Made by a program: the position numbers and the translations under genes | NCBI RefSeq assembly: GCF_021290985.1 | Contig: NZ_JAJOYU010000027.1 | Span: 1 to 59,072 of the forward strand | Origin: Rheinheimera soli | GTDB taxonomy: Bacteria; Pseudomonadota; Gammaproteobacteria; Enterobacterales; Alteromonadaceae | DNA: 59,072 bases | Direction of reading: 5' to 3' | The notes under the pieces: generated by a model | The model's input: the letters and a program-made list of their open reading frames with translations, nothing else | The model's database searches: none | Told to the model about the DNA's origin: nothing | Shown: positions 35,145-43,772 of the stretch, one piece after another | How positions within the stretch are numbered: position 1 is the stretch's first letter | Layout of the letters: each line of letters starts with the position of its first letter

Positions 35145-36122
35145 ATGAAACGCATTGGGGTCTTAACTTCCGGTGGTGATGCGCCGGGTATGAATGCCTG
35201 TTTACGCGCTGTGGTGCTGACCGCTCATGCCAATGAACTGGAGGTCATTGGCTTTCAGCGCGGTTTTAACGGTGTAATAGACCAACAGTATCAGACGCTG
35301 TCGCCTTACCATGTCAGCGGCATTATTCAGGATGGAGGCACCCTCTTAAAAAGTGCGCGCTGCCCTGCGATGCTTACTGAAGATGGCCTGAAACAGGCAG
35401 CCTCTAACCTGCATGATCTCGAACTGGATGCCTTGTTGGTGATAGGCGGCGATGGCAGCTTTCGTGGCACGCTGGAACTTGCCCCCTATTACCAGGGCAA
35501 ACTGTTAGGCATACCTGGCACCATAGACAATGATGTGGACGGTTCGGATTTCAGCATAGGTTTTGCCACAGCTTTGGATACAGCTTTGGATGCGATAGAT
35601 AAAATCCGTGATACAGCAGATGCCTTTGAACGGATTTTTTTAGTCGAAGTCATGGGTCGTCATACCGGCTATTTAGCAGTAGCTGCTGGTATAGCCGCAG
35701 GTGCTGAACAAATTATCTGCCCTGAACTGGCCGCTGAACTGGATCTGGACAAAATCGCTGAACATGTGGAACAAGCCCGCAAACACAGAGGTAATTGCAG
35801 CTATATCATTGTGATTGCCGAAACTATGTATCCGGGTGGAGCTGGCACTTTAGCTGTCGATCTTGAAAGTCGCGGTATTGAATGCAGGGCTTCTATTCTG
35901 GGGCATATTCAGCGAGGCGGCCGTCCTGTAGGGGCCGATCGCATTTTGGCGACTAAATTAGGTGCTTATGCTGTGGAACAGTTAGTCCAAGGTGCGCATT
36001 TAATGATGGCGGGAGAAATCAACGGTAAGGCGGGTTTATATCCTTTGGCGCTCACTGGAGATAAGAAAAAACAAGTCGACAGTTATTTATTACGTTGGCA
36101 ACAACAGGTTGCGCAGTACTGA
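35145..36122 (+). CDS. pfkA: ATP-dependent 6-phosphofructokinase
   Basis: A 325-residue PfkA that phosphorylates fructose 6-phosphate, the committed step of glycolysis. The nucleotide loop GVLTSGGDAPGMN, the GGDGSFRGT motif (glycine where pyrophosphate-dependent enzymes have aspartate) and PGTIDNDVDG with catalytic aspartates all point to the ATP-using type. The ATG at 35145 with AAGGA upstream is preferred; an earlier start would add 14 residues. Its presence beside the Entner-Doudoroff operon means both routes are available. A candidate FNR promoter lies upstream. Confidence 0.93.
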   Translation: MKRIGVLTSGGDAPGMNACLRAVVLTAHANELEVIGFQRGFNGVIDQQYQTLSPYHVSGIIQDGGTLLKSARCPAMLTEDGLKQAASNLHDLELDALLVIGGDGSFRGTLELAPYYQGKLLGIPGTIDNDVDGSDFSIGFATALDTALDAIDKIRDTADAFERIFLVEVMGRHTGYLAVAAGIAAGAEQIICPELAAELDLDKIAEHVEQARKHRGNCSYIIVIAETMYPGGAGTLAVDLESRGIECRASILGHIQRGGRPVGADRILATKLGAYAVEQLVQGAHLMMAGEINGKAGLYPLALTGDKKKQVDSYLLRWQQQVAQY

Positions 36123-36134
36123 TTGAATGCCCGA

Positions 36135-36163
36135 AAAAAAACCTCCGGAAGGAGGTTTTCTTA
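36135..36163. terminator. Terminator between pfkA and the LytTR gene
   Basis: AAAACCTCC-GGAA-GGAGGTTTT, A-rich before and T-rich after; can serve both convergent genes. Confidence 0.88.
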
Positions 36164-36174
36164 TGAAAAACAAC

Positions 36175-37002
36175 TTAAGAATTAAACACCATTTTGACGC
36201 GATCTTTATAGCTGCGGCTGACTTTCACGGCCTGGCCGTTGGTCAGCATCAGTTGATGCTCGCCATTCGCCAGCATTTGCAGCTTGGCTATGGTATTTAC
36301 ATTGACTATGGCGCTACGGTGTACCCGGACGAATAGCTTCGGATCCAGCTCTTGCTCCAGCTCTTTCATAGTGCGGCGCAAAATATGGGTTTGACCGTCT
36401 CTGGTATGAATACACATATAATCACCAGCTGCATCCACCCAATCGATGGCGCTGACCGGCACACGAGTAATTTCGCCACTGTCTTTGATACTAATAGCTT
36501 CAGGGAAACGTTCGTTCATCACAGGCTGAGACTGATCCAGCCGCTGTAAAATCTGATCGGTTTTTTCGCCCGTTAACTGAGCCACCACAGCGGCCAGTTG
36601 GCCTTTATGGCGCTGGTTATCTTTGGCTTCAAAGTTTTTGGTTAGTTTACTGACAGCTGCAGCTAAACGCTCTTTTTCCACAGGTTTGAGTACATAATCC
36701 AGCGCCTGCACTTCAAAAGCATTTAATGCATAGTGATCGTAGGCCGTGACAAAGACCACATATGGCAACTCGATCTGCAGTTGCTGCAATTGCTTTAACA
36801 CGCCAAAACCATCCAGGCCCGGCATTTCTACGTCTAAAAATACCGCATCTGGCTGATGTTCACAGATAGCGGCCACAGCTTCTTCACCGTTGCTGCATTC
36901 AGCCACAATATCCAGTTCGGGAAAGTCAGCTAAACGCACCAACATACCACGGCGGGCTAACGGTTCATCGTCGACCACTATGACCTTAAGCATTTGTTTC
37001 AT
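36175..37002 (-). CDS. LytTR-family response regulator
   Basis: A 275-residue regulator with a receiver domain (DDE at 11-13, phospho-acceptor D57 in VFLDVEM, lysine in VLKPVE) and a C-terminal LytTR DNA-binding domain (about 165-270; GDYMCIHTRDGQTHILRRTM). Such regulators usually bind paired 9-bp repeats. The ATG at 37002 is chosen because GAGAG lies 5 bp upstream; a start at 36993 would also fit. It overlaps the end of the sensor-kinase gene, so the two are translated together. Related pairs in E. coli are BtsSR and YpdAB, which respond to pyruvate; here the signal is unknown. Confidence 0.9.
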   Translation of the reverse strand: MKQMLKVIVVDDEPLARRGMLVRLADFPELDIVAECSNGEEAVAAICEHQPDAVFLDVEMPGLDGFGVLKQLQQLQIELPYVVFVTAYDHYALNAFEVQALDYVLKPVEKERLAAAVSKLTKNFEAKDNQRHKGQLAAVVAQLTGEKTDQILQRLDQSQPVMNERFPEAISIKDSGEITRVPVSAIDWVDAAGDYMCIHTRDGQTHILRRTMKELEQELDPKLFVRVHRSAIVNVNTIAKLQMLANGEHQLMLTNGQAVKVSRSYKDRVKMVFNS

Positions 37003-38068
37003 CTGTACTCTCTGTTTCAAATGGTATTCTGATATTTACTTTCAAACCCCGTGGGTGGTTGTGTGTTAAGACCAAAGAAAAATTACGATCGTACAAAGCC
37101 GCTAATCGCTCTTTGGTATTAACTAAACCCACTCCGCCGGATTCCCCTTTTGGCAGACCATCGGAAATCACCATTCCAGGCCCGTCGTCTGCCACTTCCA
37201 TCAGTAAATCATGGCCAAATTTCTGTGCTGTAATCATAATTTTGCCGCCACTGGTTTGGCTTGCTACCGCGTATTTAATAGCGTTTTCAACCAGGGGCTG
37301 CAAAATCAAACTGGGGACTAAAGCCTGATCAGCCGCTTCATCAATGTCATAAATAATAGTCAGACGTTCTGAAAACCTAACTTTTTCTATTTCCAGATAC
37401 AGATTGGCTGCATACAACTCCTGTTGCAGCGGCACTTTTTTAATTGGATCTTTATAGAGTGAATAGCGCAAGAAATCGCTGAGTCGAACCAACATCTTAT
37501 TCGCTGTATCAGATTCTTTTAATAAGACCAAAGTCGATATTGCATTTAAGGTATTAAACAAAAAGTGCGGATTGAGCTGATAACGCAGCATTTTCAGCTG
37601 AGCTTCGTGCGCTTTATTGCTGGCGGTTAACGACTTTTGCTTTTCCTGTTGTAGTGTCTGGTAGTATTTAATACCAAAATACAAACCACTCCAGCTCAAC
37701 AACACATAAAAACCTACTGTGGTTTGGCGGAAATACTGTGTCCAGCTGTCTGGTCTAAAGCCGTGGCGGTAAATTTCCCAGTAATTAAAGTTACGAAACA
37801 CAGTCCATACTGCGGCAATAAGAATAGCCACTGCCAGCACGCTGAGCAGCATTTTCCAAGGTTCCCAGTGCCATACCCGCTGAAAGGCGTAGCGCAGCGG
37901 AATAGTCAGCAACCAGCCAGCATAAGCATCCAGCGTCACTACTATCCAGTAGGCACTGCGCATTTCCTGAAACAAGGACCCTAAATAGCTGATTAAGGCA
38001 AAGCCCACCCAACCCAGAGTGTGCAACAACCAAAACAAACGATGACGGTCTTCAAAAATTTTTTGCAA
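36986..38068 (-). CDS. LytS/BtsS-type membrane sensor histidine kinase
   Basis: A 360-residue kinase. Four membrane segments (about 13-33, 41-60, 72-90 and 117-135) precede a short coiled coil and a His_kinase domain with the phospho-accepting histidine in NPHFLFN (H168). An HATPase domain follows (PSLILQPLVENAIKYAV, GVGLVNTKERL). This is the AlgZ/LytS class that always pairs with a LytTR regulator, here the overlapping downstream gene. The signal is unknown; its neighbours pfkA and pykA hint at a carbon signal but prove nothing. Confidence 0.9.
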   Translation of the reverse strand: MQKIFEDRHRLFWLLHTLGWVGFALISYLGSLFQEMRSAYWIVVTLDAYAGWLLTIPLRYAFQRVWHWEPWKMLLSVLAVAILIAAVWTVFRNFNYWEIYRHGFRPDSWTQYFRQTTVGFYVLLSWSGLYFGIKYYQTLQQEKQKSLTASNKAHEAQLKMLRYQLNPHFLFNTLNAISTLVLLKESDTANKMLVRLSDFLRYSLYKDPIKKVPLQQELYAANLYLEIEKVRFSERLTIIYDIDEAADQALVPSLILQPLVENAIKYAVASQTSGGKIMITAQKFGHDLLMEVADDGPGMVISDGLPKGESGGVGLVNTKERLAALYDRNFSLVLTHNHPRGLKVNIRIPFETESTDETNA

Positions 38069-38075
38069 AATAGAT

Positions 38076-38153
38076 ACAACTAAATAAAAGCTTAGCTCTA
38101 TTGTATCTCAGCAACAGGAGCTTGGAGAGCTTTGGTTTGGGGATTAGACTTGG
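38076..38153. promoter_or_regulatory. Two inverted repeats upstream of the LytS-type gene
   Basis: GATACAA...TTGTATC (arms 21 bp apart, about 38076-38108) and GGAGAGCT...AGCTCTCC (arms 24 bp apart, ending near 38163). Both lie in the 121-bp gap between the kinase and the Mpo1-like gene. Either could be an operator or a transcript-end fold; no T-run is present. Confidence 0.25.
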
Positions 38154-38189
38154 TTAGCTCTCCATTAGTCGCAAGACAGGTAGGATCAG

Positions 38190-38657
38190 TTAGTAATGGA
38201 TCTTCAATTTTTGCAGGATAAAACCCATCAACCAGGCCGGTCCAATTAATAAAAATTGCAGATCCTGAAAAAACGACGGCTTTTTACCTTCAATTTTATG
38301 ACCAATAAACTGAAACACCCACATCACACTAAATAACAGCAACGAGACCAACCAGATATCCATACTGAAGTGCTGCTCATAAGCACGAATAAGCATCACC
38401 ACCAAAGCGGTAAACAAAGTCATTGCCAGACCTATGGCAAAAGACAAACTGAAATAAAAACCAAGCACTGGCATAGCGAGTAATAAGGGCCAGGTAATTT
38501 GCTGTTCAGCAAACAAAGTAAAAGGCATAGGAATTTGCCACAGCAGACCAAACACTGTGAAATAAATAGTGGGGACTGCAAACCAATGGATCAGTTTGTT
38601 GGTTGGATTCTGATGGCTGACGCCGTATTCAGCAAACCATTGGTGGATAGTTTTCAT
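38190..38657 (-). CDS. Mpo1-like (DUF962) membrane protein
   Basis: A 155-residue inner-membrane protein of the DUF962/Mpo1 family, with four hydrophobic segments. The family is represented by yeast Mpo1, an iron-dependent dioxygenase that shortens 2-hydroxy fatty acids. Conserved histidines are visible in VSHQNPTNKLIHWFAVP and FQFIGHKIEGKKPSFFQDL. The bacterial role is not established. It lies downstream of the thioesterase on the same strand, 66 bp away. The ribosome site is weak. Confidence 0.85.
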   Translation of the reverse strand: MKTIHQWFAEYGVSHQNPTNKLIHWFAVPTIYFTVFGLLWQIPMPFTLFAEQQITWPLLLAMPVLGFYFSLSFAIGLAMTLFTALVVMLIRAYEQHFSMDIWLVSLLLFSVMWVFQFIGHKIEGKKPSFFQDLQFLLIGPAWLMGFILQKLKIHY

Positions 38658-38723
38658 GTTTTATCTGGCTCAGAGTCAGTACAGGATAACCCTACTCTAC
38701 TGCTGAGCCAGCACCTTGGCAAA

Positions 38724-39122
38724 TTAACCTAATACAGGGACTGGCTTGCGGTCCGGGCCTAAAGCCACAAAAGTAAAGTTACCTGAAATGGCTTTATGCT
38801 GATCGTCGTCAAACATAGTTTCAACAAAAATATCGACATTCACTTTAATACTGGTGCGGCCTACATGCTCAATACGTGCAACCAGCTCAATAATAGAACC
38901 CGCAGGAATAGACTCTTTAAAATCTACTCTGTCCGAACACACAGTTACCAAAGGTTTACGGCAAAAACGGGTTGCAGCGATAAATGCAGCTTCATCCATC
39001 CAGGCTAAAGCTTCACCACCAAACAAAGTATTGTGATGGTTAGTACGGCCAGGAAATACCGTTTTTGTGACCCGGGTCACAGCGTATTCAATACGTTTGG
39101 CAAGTATAGCTTCGTCAGTCAT
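38724..39122 (-). CDS. Acyl-CoA thioesterase, YciA-like hotdog protein
   Basis: A 132-residue hotdog-fold protein of the acyl-CoA thioester hydrolase (BACH/YciA) type. TNHHNTLFGGEALAWMDEAA holds the catalytic aspartate, and VDFKESIPAGSIIEL is the next conserved strand. It hydrolyses acyl-CoA to free acid and CoA in the cytoplasm; chain-length preference is unknown. The ribosome site GGAGAACC is good. It is a simple gene with the hinT gene 90 bp upstream on the same strand. Confidence 0.88.
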   Translation of the reverse strand: MTDEAILAKRIEYAVTRVTKTVFPGRTNHHNTLFGGEALAWMDEAAFIAATRFCRKPLVTVCSDRVDFKESIPAGSIIELVARIEHVGRTSIKVNVDIFVETMFDDDQHKAISGNFTFVALGPDRKPVPVLG

Positions 39123-39212
39123 AAGGTTCTCCGGCAGAAATAAGGCGCGAATTTTAGAAGTTTCCCCGGCAATTGCAAGGCAATCACCGGTTTTTTAGCC
39201 GACAAAAATAAC

Positions 39213-39563
39213 TTAACGCGCCACCATAGCCCCTAAAGCCTTGCCACCGACCAGATGCATATGAATATGATAGACTTCCTGACCACCATGCTGATTGCAG
39301 TTCATAATCAAACGGTAACCGTCTTCGGCAATGCCTGCTTCAGCGGCCAACTTACGAGCCACAGTAAATAAACGGCCTAACGCCAGCTCGTGTTGTGGTT
39401 CCACATCGTTTACTGTAGGTATTAATACGTTAGGTACAATCAGGATATGGGTCGGTGCCCGTGGATTAATATCACGAAAGGCGGTGACTAATTCGTCCTG
39501 GTATAAAATGTCGGCCGGAATTTCGCGGCGAATGATTTTGCTGAAAATAGTTTCTTGAGCCAT
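39213..39563 (-). CDS. hinT: HIT-family protein HinT
   Basis: A 116-residue histidine-triad hydrolase (purine nucleoside phosphoramidase). The nucleotide-binding triad [11 protein letters not shown] lies near the C-terminus; [14 protein letters not shown] is the typical HinT N-terminus. The ATG at 39563 is preferred, with GGATC upstream; an earlier start at 39623 would add 20 unlikely residues. The E. coli version is 119 residues. It is divergent from the M61 peptidase gene; their starts are 50 bp apart. Confidence 0.93.
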   Translation of the reverse strand: MAQETIFSKIIRREIPADILYQDELVTAFRDINPRAPTHILIVPNVLIPTVNDVEPQHELALGRLFTVARKLAAEAGIAEDGYRLIMNCNQHGGQEVYHIHMHLVGGKALGAMVAR

Positions 39564-39613
39564 CAGAAGATCCTTATAAAATAATGCGCAGATAACTTTC
39601 GGGAGTATAGGGT

Positions 39614-41395
39614 ATGACGCCATTGGCTTACCAGCTTAGCATTGCTGACATTACCGCACATCTGGTTGCAGTTGAACTGCATTTTACACCACAAAGCAAA
39701 GAGGCCATTACCTTAAGTTTGCCGAGCTGGATCCCTGGCAGTTATATGGTGCGGGATTTTGCCAAACATCTGCACTCTGTTGAAGCTTTTGATGACACGG
39801 GTGATTTGTCCCTGCTCCAGTTGGATAAGCAAAGCTGGCAGTTGAGTCATCATCAGCAACAGCTGACCGTACGTTATAAAGTCTATGCCTTCGATCTGTC
39901 GGTGCGGGGTTGTTATCTGGACGATCAACTGGCTATTTTAAATCCGGCCGCCCTCTGCCTTGAAGTCAAAGGTATGGAAGCAGTCCCTGTCACTGTAAAT
40001 GTAGTGGCACCGGAATTTTTAGACTGGCAGGTTGCGACAGGTTTAACCAGGTCAAGTACCACCCCGCCACTGCAGTGTGGGTTGTACCAGGCAGATAACT
40101 ATCAGCAACTGATCGACAGCCCTTTGATGCTGGGTAAACTGGATATTGCCGAATTTAATGTCTGTGGTGTGCCACATTATCTGGTGCTGGCAGGTCATGA
40201 GCAGGTGGACCTTGAGCGGTTTAAAACAGAGCTGCAACGCATATGCCTGCAACAGCAACAGGTGTTTGGTAGCTTGCCGACCGATTTAAAGCAGTATTGG
40301 TTTTTATGTTGGGTGACAGATTCAGGTTATGGCGGCCTGGAGCACCATAATTCCACATTATTGTTGCTGACTCATCAGGATCTTCCGAATGCAGAACGTC
40401 CTGAAGAAAGCACAGCCGATTACCAGAACTTGCTTGGCCTTTGCAGCCACGAGTATTTCCATACCTGGTGGGTAAAACGCGCTAAACCAGCCCAGTTTTT
40501 ACCTTATCGATTAAACACAGAGCAATACACCAGCCAGCTTTGGTTATACGAGGGTTTTACCTCTTATTACGATGATTTGGCTTTGGTACGTTGTGGTTTG
40601 TTGACGCAGGAACAGTATTTTGCGGCACTGGAAAAAACCATCAACAGAGTACAACTTAGCCCTTCAGAGCAAGTTCAATCTGTGGCCGACAGCAGCTTTA
40701 ATGCCTGGACTAAGTACTACAAGCAAGACGAAAATGCAGTGAATGCCGTGGTCAGCTATTACACCAAAGGCAGTCTGATTGCGTTGTGTCTGGATGCGTT
40801 GTTACGCAGTAAAGGCCTGACGCTGGATACCTTAATGCAGTTGGCGTGGAGAACCTATGGCGAACCGGCTTCAGGTAGCTCTGAACAACAATTTATCCAG
40901 CTCTGCTCAGACTATGCAGGTAAAGACATAGCGCTTGAATTATACAGCTGGGTGAACGGCAAATCTGCTTTGCCTTTGGCCGAACTTTTGCCCCAGCTTG
41001 GTTTACATACAGCCTTTCGCCAACAGGAACACAGTAAAGACTTATCCGGCAGCAAAGCGCCGGCTTATCCAGTGCGCTCTTTTGGCGCTGCTTTTAGCGC
41101 TTCAACCGATGGTTTAAAGATCACTAATGTGCCTTTGGCTTCTGTCGCTTACAAAGCAGGCTTGATGGCGCAGGATCAGTTAATAGCAATTAATGCGGTA
41201 AAAGCCACAGAACAAAACTTCTGGCGCCAGCTCAACCAAAGCCAGATTGGCAGCGTACTTACCTTGCATGTATTTCGTAAACAACGCTTGGTGCAATTGT
41301 CGATGCCCGTCGAACTGGCGGCTGAAACTTTGACTTATTTGCAGCTTGTTGATCAGGATAAAGCCACAGCATGGCTTGGAACAACACAGGAATAA
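39614..41395 (+). CDS. M61-family aminopeptidase with PDZ domain
   Basis: A 593-residue metallopeptidase of the M61 glycyl-aminopeptidase family. It has an N-terminal beta domain, a thermolysin-like domain with the zinc motif HEYFH (about 279-283) followed by the third ligand in [13 protein letters not shown], and a PDZ-like domain at about 500-575 ([20 protein letters not shown]). No signal peptide is seen, so it is probably cytoplasmic. The ATG is preceded by GGGAG. The stop codon is 1 bp before the DUF457 gene's start, indicating an operon. Confidence 0.9.
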   Translation: MTPLAYQLSIADITAHLVAVELHFTPQSKEAITLSLPSWIPGSYMVRDFAKHLHSVEAFDDTGDLSLLQLDKQSWQLSHHQQQLTVRYKVYAFDLSVRGCYLDDQLAILNPAALCLEVKGMEAVPVTVNVVAPEFLDWQVATGLTRSSTTPPLQCGLYQADNYQQLIDSPLMLGKLDIAEFNVCGVPHYLVLAGHEQVDLERFKTELQRICLQQQQVFGSLPTDLKQYWFLCWVTDSGYGGLEHHNSTLLLLTHQDLPNAERPEESTADYQNLLGLCSHEYFHTWWVKRAKPAQFLPYRLNTEQYTSQLWLYEGFTSYYDDLALVRCGLLTQEQYFAALEKTINRVQLSPSEQVQSVADSSFNAWTKYYKQDENAVNAVVSYYTKGSLIALCLDALLRSKGLTLDTLMQLAWRTYGEPASGSSEQQFIQLCSDYAGKDIALELYSWVNGKSALPLAELLPQLGLHTAFRQQEHSKDLSGSKAPAYPVRSFGAAFSASTDGLKITNVPLASVAYKAGLMAQDQLIAINAVKATEQNFWRQLNQSQIGSVLTLHVFRKQRLVQLSMPVELAAETLTYLQLVDQDKATAWLGTTQE

Positions 41396-41396
41396 T

Positions 41397-42407
41397 ATGG
41401 ACTCTTTGTCACAAATAGCGCTGGGTGCAGCCGTCAGTGTGGCGGTTTTTAATAAACCAATACGCAACAAACAAATAAAACTCTGGCATACAGCTGCAGC
41501 AGGCGCTGTGTTTGGCACCCTGCCCGATTTGGATGTATTGATATCGCATGGCGATCCGATCAGCGACATGACCATGCACCGCACTGAAAGCCATTCTTTG
41601 TTTTACTTAAGTTTGGTTTCACCACTTTTTGCCTGGCTGCTAGTCAAGTTATTAGGTCGCCCCCAACTTTTCAAACAGACTGTGCTGGCGGTGTTACTGG
41701 TGCTACTGACCCATGCGTTGTTGGATACTATGACTATTTATGGTACCCAGCTTGCGCTGCCTTTTAGCGACTATCCTTTTGGAGTGGGCAGCATTTTTAT
41801 CATAGACCCGCTTTACACTCTGCCCTTGCTGCTGGGGCTTTTGCTGGCGTTTTGGTCCAAAACCTACTGGAATACTGTCGGTCTGGCTGTGAGCAGCGCT
41901 TATTTGTTGTTTGGTGTAGTAGCGCAGCAACTGGCTTATGCAGAAGTGAAACAACAACTTGCCGATTCAGGCCAACAAGTAGATCAACTGCTGGTGACTG
42001 CAACTCCCTTTAACACCTTATTGTGGCGCGCTGTGGTGGTGAATGAGGATCAATACCTTGAGGGGTATTACTCTTTACTTGATGGCTCAACACAGATGCA
42101 ATGGCGGAGTTTTCCAAGAGACGCAGCCCTGATAGCCCAATGGAAAGATAACCCAACTGTGGCAAGGTTAGCCTGGTTTAGTCATGGTTTTTATCAACTG
42201 GAAAAAAAGGAAGAGCAACTGCTGCTGACGGATCTGCGAATGGGCATGGCCCCTTTCTACAGCTTTAGTTTTGTGGTGGCAACAAATGAGCAACCTCAAG
42301 TTCCGGTGCAGCTGGAGTTTCCACGTGACAACGCGGCAAGTTTTGCCTGGTTGTATCAACGAGTTCTGTCTAAAACTCAATTACCGCTGTCAGACTTAGT
42401 AGAATAA
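41397..42407 (+). CDS. DUF457/YdjM-type membrane metal-dependent hydrolase
   Basis: A 336-residue inner-membrane protein. The first half has the metal-binding pattern of the LexA-regulated YdjM/YfhO family (MDSLSQIALGA, GTLPDLDVL, HRTESHSLFY) and five or six membrane segments. The last 120 residues are soluble. Members are thought to be metal-dependent hydrolases related to lipid phosphatases, but the reaction is not established. The ATG at 41397 has AGGA 6 bp before it and abuts the M61 gene. No LexA box was found near it. Confidence 0.85.
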   Translation: MDSLSQIALGAAVSVAVFNKPIRNKQIKLWHTAAAGAVFGTLPDLDVLISHGDPISDMTMHRTESHSLFYLSLVSPLFAWLLVKLLGRPQLFKQTVLAVLLVLLTHALLDTMTIYGTQLALPFSDYPFGVGSIFIIDPLYTLPLLLGLLLAFWSKTYWNTVGLAVSSAYLLFGVVAQQLAYAEVKQQLADSGQQVDQLLVTATPFNTLLWRAVVVNEDQYLEGYYSLLDGSTQMQWRSFPRDAALIAQWKDNPTVARLAWFSHGFYQLEKKEEQLLLTDLRMGMAPFYSFSFVVATNEQPQVPVQLEFPRDNAASFAWLYQRVLSKTQLPLSDLVE

Positions 42408-42411
42408 AAAT

Positions 42412-42456
42412 GGAGCCAGATCACATTGTTAACCGTTAACAATGTGATCTGGCCCC
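42412..42456. terminator. Long palindrome between convergent genes
   Basis: Two perfect 18-bp arms, CCAGATCACATTGTTAAC and its complement, are separated by a single base, with GGAG and CCCC extending the ends. T-runs are short. It probably forms a transcript end for the DUF457 gene and the convergent QueD-like gene. Confidence 0.65.
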
Positions 42457-42464
42457 AATTTCAG

Positions 42465-43319
42465 TTATGCGAATGCGATGGCGCCTTTACCAACGCCTTC
42501 AAAAGCAACAACTTTTACTGCAGTAAGTTGATGTAATTCTTTCACTGTAGTGGCTATATACTCAGCCAAACATTCTACTGTGGTATCGCAAGGCACCACT
42601 TCGCAGGTGTTTTCTGGCAAGGAAATTTCAAAATAGCCCTGAGCAGAACTGTAAGCAAAATTCAGCGCACCGGCTTCGGCTTTTAAGTAACGCAAGGCTG
42701 ATGCCGCAATCTGATCTTCAGCGGTCGCCAGATAAATATCTTCCCAGCGCTCACTCCAGTATTTGCCTAACTTAGGCGACAACATGCCGTTGTCAAAAAT
42801 CTGAATAGTAGAACGATGGCCATGAGCAATACGTTGGCAGTTGCCGTCGTGTTTTTTCAGGCCATGGGTGTAATGGTAAGAGAAGCCACTGACCTGTTCA
42901 GTGCGCAGCTGTAACACCAGTTTGGCGACGTTATCTGGAAGTAAAGGTTTAATCTGTTCAGTTAAAAATTCGGTGACTGAAGCCATATCAATTTTTTCAG
43001 CCTGAATAACCGCAAAAGCTTCAGCAGGTGATGCTACTTGCAGCAGGCCTTTTTCTGAACTGAATAATACCTGCTCCACTTCGCCTTTAATCAGCTGTGT
43101 AGCGGGACTTAAGGCGGGAATAGCAAGTTTATGGTCCACTAATTGATCGATGGCTTTTTTAATGACTTTTTTAACCAGACCAAAATCAAATACCATTGAG
43201 GTTTGATCCAAGTCCCCATGCAACTCCACATCAACAATATAACTTTCGCCGAGCAAACCACGTTGCTGACAAAGGTACGAAAAATCGATGACGGTTAAGT
43301 CGCGGACAAATAAAATCAT
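42465..43319 (-). CDS. Double-length 6-carboxytetrahydropterin synthase-like (QueD/PTPS family) protein
   Basis: A 284-residue protein made of two PTPS-like halves. The C-terminal half carries recognisable active-site remains: SGFSYHYTHGLKKHDGNCQR (cysteine) and AHGHRSTIQI (zinc histidines). The N-terminal half has VELHGDLDQTSMVFDFG, which contains the HGxxxxxxMVFDF-type pattern of the same family. Ordinary QueD (queuosine precursor synthesis) is about 120 residues, so this long form is a distinct subfamily seen in marine gammaproteobacteria. The ATG at 43319 has CGGAAG upstream. No other queuosine genes are nearby, so its reaction is uncertain. Confidence 0.78.
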   Translation of the reverse strand: MILFVRDLTVIDFSYLCQQRGLLGESYIVDVELHGDLDQTSMVFDFGLVKKVIKKAIDQLVDHKLAIPALSPATQLIKGEVEQVLFSSEKGLLQVASPAEAFAVIQAEKIDMASVTEFLTEQIKPLLPDNVAKLVLQLRTEQVSGFSYHYTHGLKKHDGNCQRIAHGHRSTIQIFDNGMLSPKLGKYWSERWEDIYLATAEDQIAASALRYLKAEAGALNFAYSSAQGYFEISLPENTCEVVPCDTTVECLAEYIATTVKELHQLTAVKVVAFEGVGKGAIAFA

Positions 43320-43397
43320 AAAATACTTCCGGATGGCGCTGTAACAGCAAAAAGTGACGATATTATAAAGCAATACGTAGCGCCCGTTAAGCTGGCC

Positions 43398-43655
43398 TTA
43401 TTTTTTATGTTCAGTCAGCCAGCCATTCAGTAAACCTATTTGTCCAAGTTTATGGGCTGCATACATTAAACGAATGGCATTACTCAGCATTACACTGTCA
43501 CTCCATTCAGTTTTTTGCTGAATTTCCTGATAACAGGCTAAGGCTTCGGGTGTTAAATAACCTCGCAACTCTTTTTTACCAGAGCCTTTTTGCCGCTCTC
43601 TGTAACGTTGCTGTTTTTCAGCATTCGAAATTCGTTTTTTTTCCTGTTCCGTCAT
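43398..43655 (-). CDS. Small basic protein, unknown
   Basis: An 85-residue protein with a charged, coiled N-terminus (EKKRISNAEKQQRYRERQKG) and a helical C-terminal part (LTPEALACYQEIQQKTEW...). The pattern is like small ribbon-helix-helix or plasmid-type DNA-binding proteins, but no family is certain. It is divergent from fabA, with the FadR/FabR-like sites between them, and lies 78 bp upstream of the QueD-like gene on the same strand. The ribosome site is weak. Confidence 0.65.
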   Translation of the reverse strand: MTEQEKKRISNAEKQQRYRERQKGSGKKELRGYLTPEALACYQEIQQKTEWSDSVMLSNAIRLMYAAHKLGQIGLLNGWLTEHKK

Positions 43656-43702
43656 AATGCTTCTATCTTATGCTGTTAGTTTGATTTAAGAAGGTCAGCT
43701 TG

Positions 43703-43719
43703 ACTAATCGGACTTGTTT
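43703..43719. promoter_or_regulatory. FadR-like operator upstream of fabA
   Basis: GACTAATCGGACTTGTT closely matches the FadR box of the E. coli fabA promoter, as I recall it (ACTGATCGGACTTGTT). FadR activates fabA when fatty acids are scarce. Confidence 0.65.
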
Positions 43720-43720
43720 A

Positions 43721-43738
43721 GCTTACAAGTGTTCGCTA
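43721..43738. promoter_or_regulatory. FabR-like operator upstream of fabA
   Basis: AGCTTACAAGTGTTCGCT matches the FabR palindrome (AGCGTACA-N2-TGTTNGCT type) and follows the FadR-like site after one base, as in E. coli fabA. Confidence 0.65.
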
Positions 43739-43772
43739 AAGTGGCCCAGCCTTGATGATGGATCTAACATAC

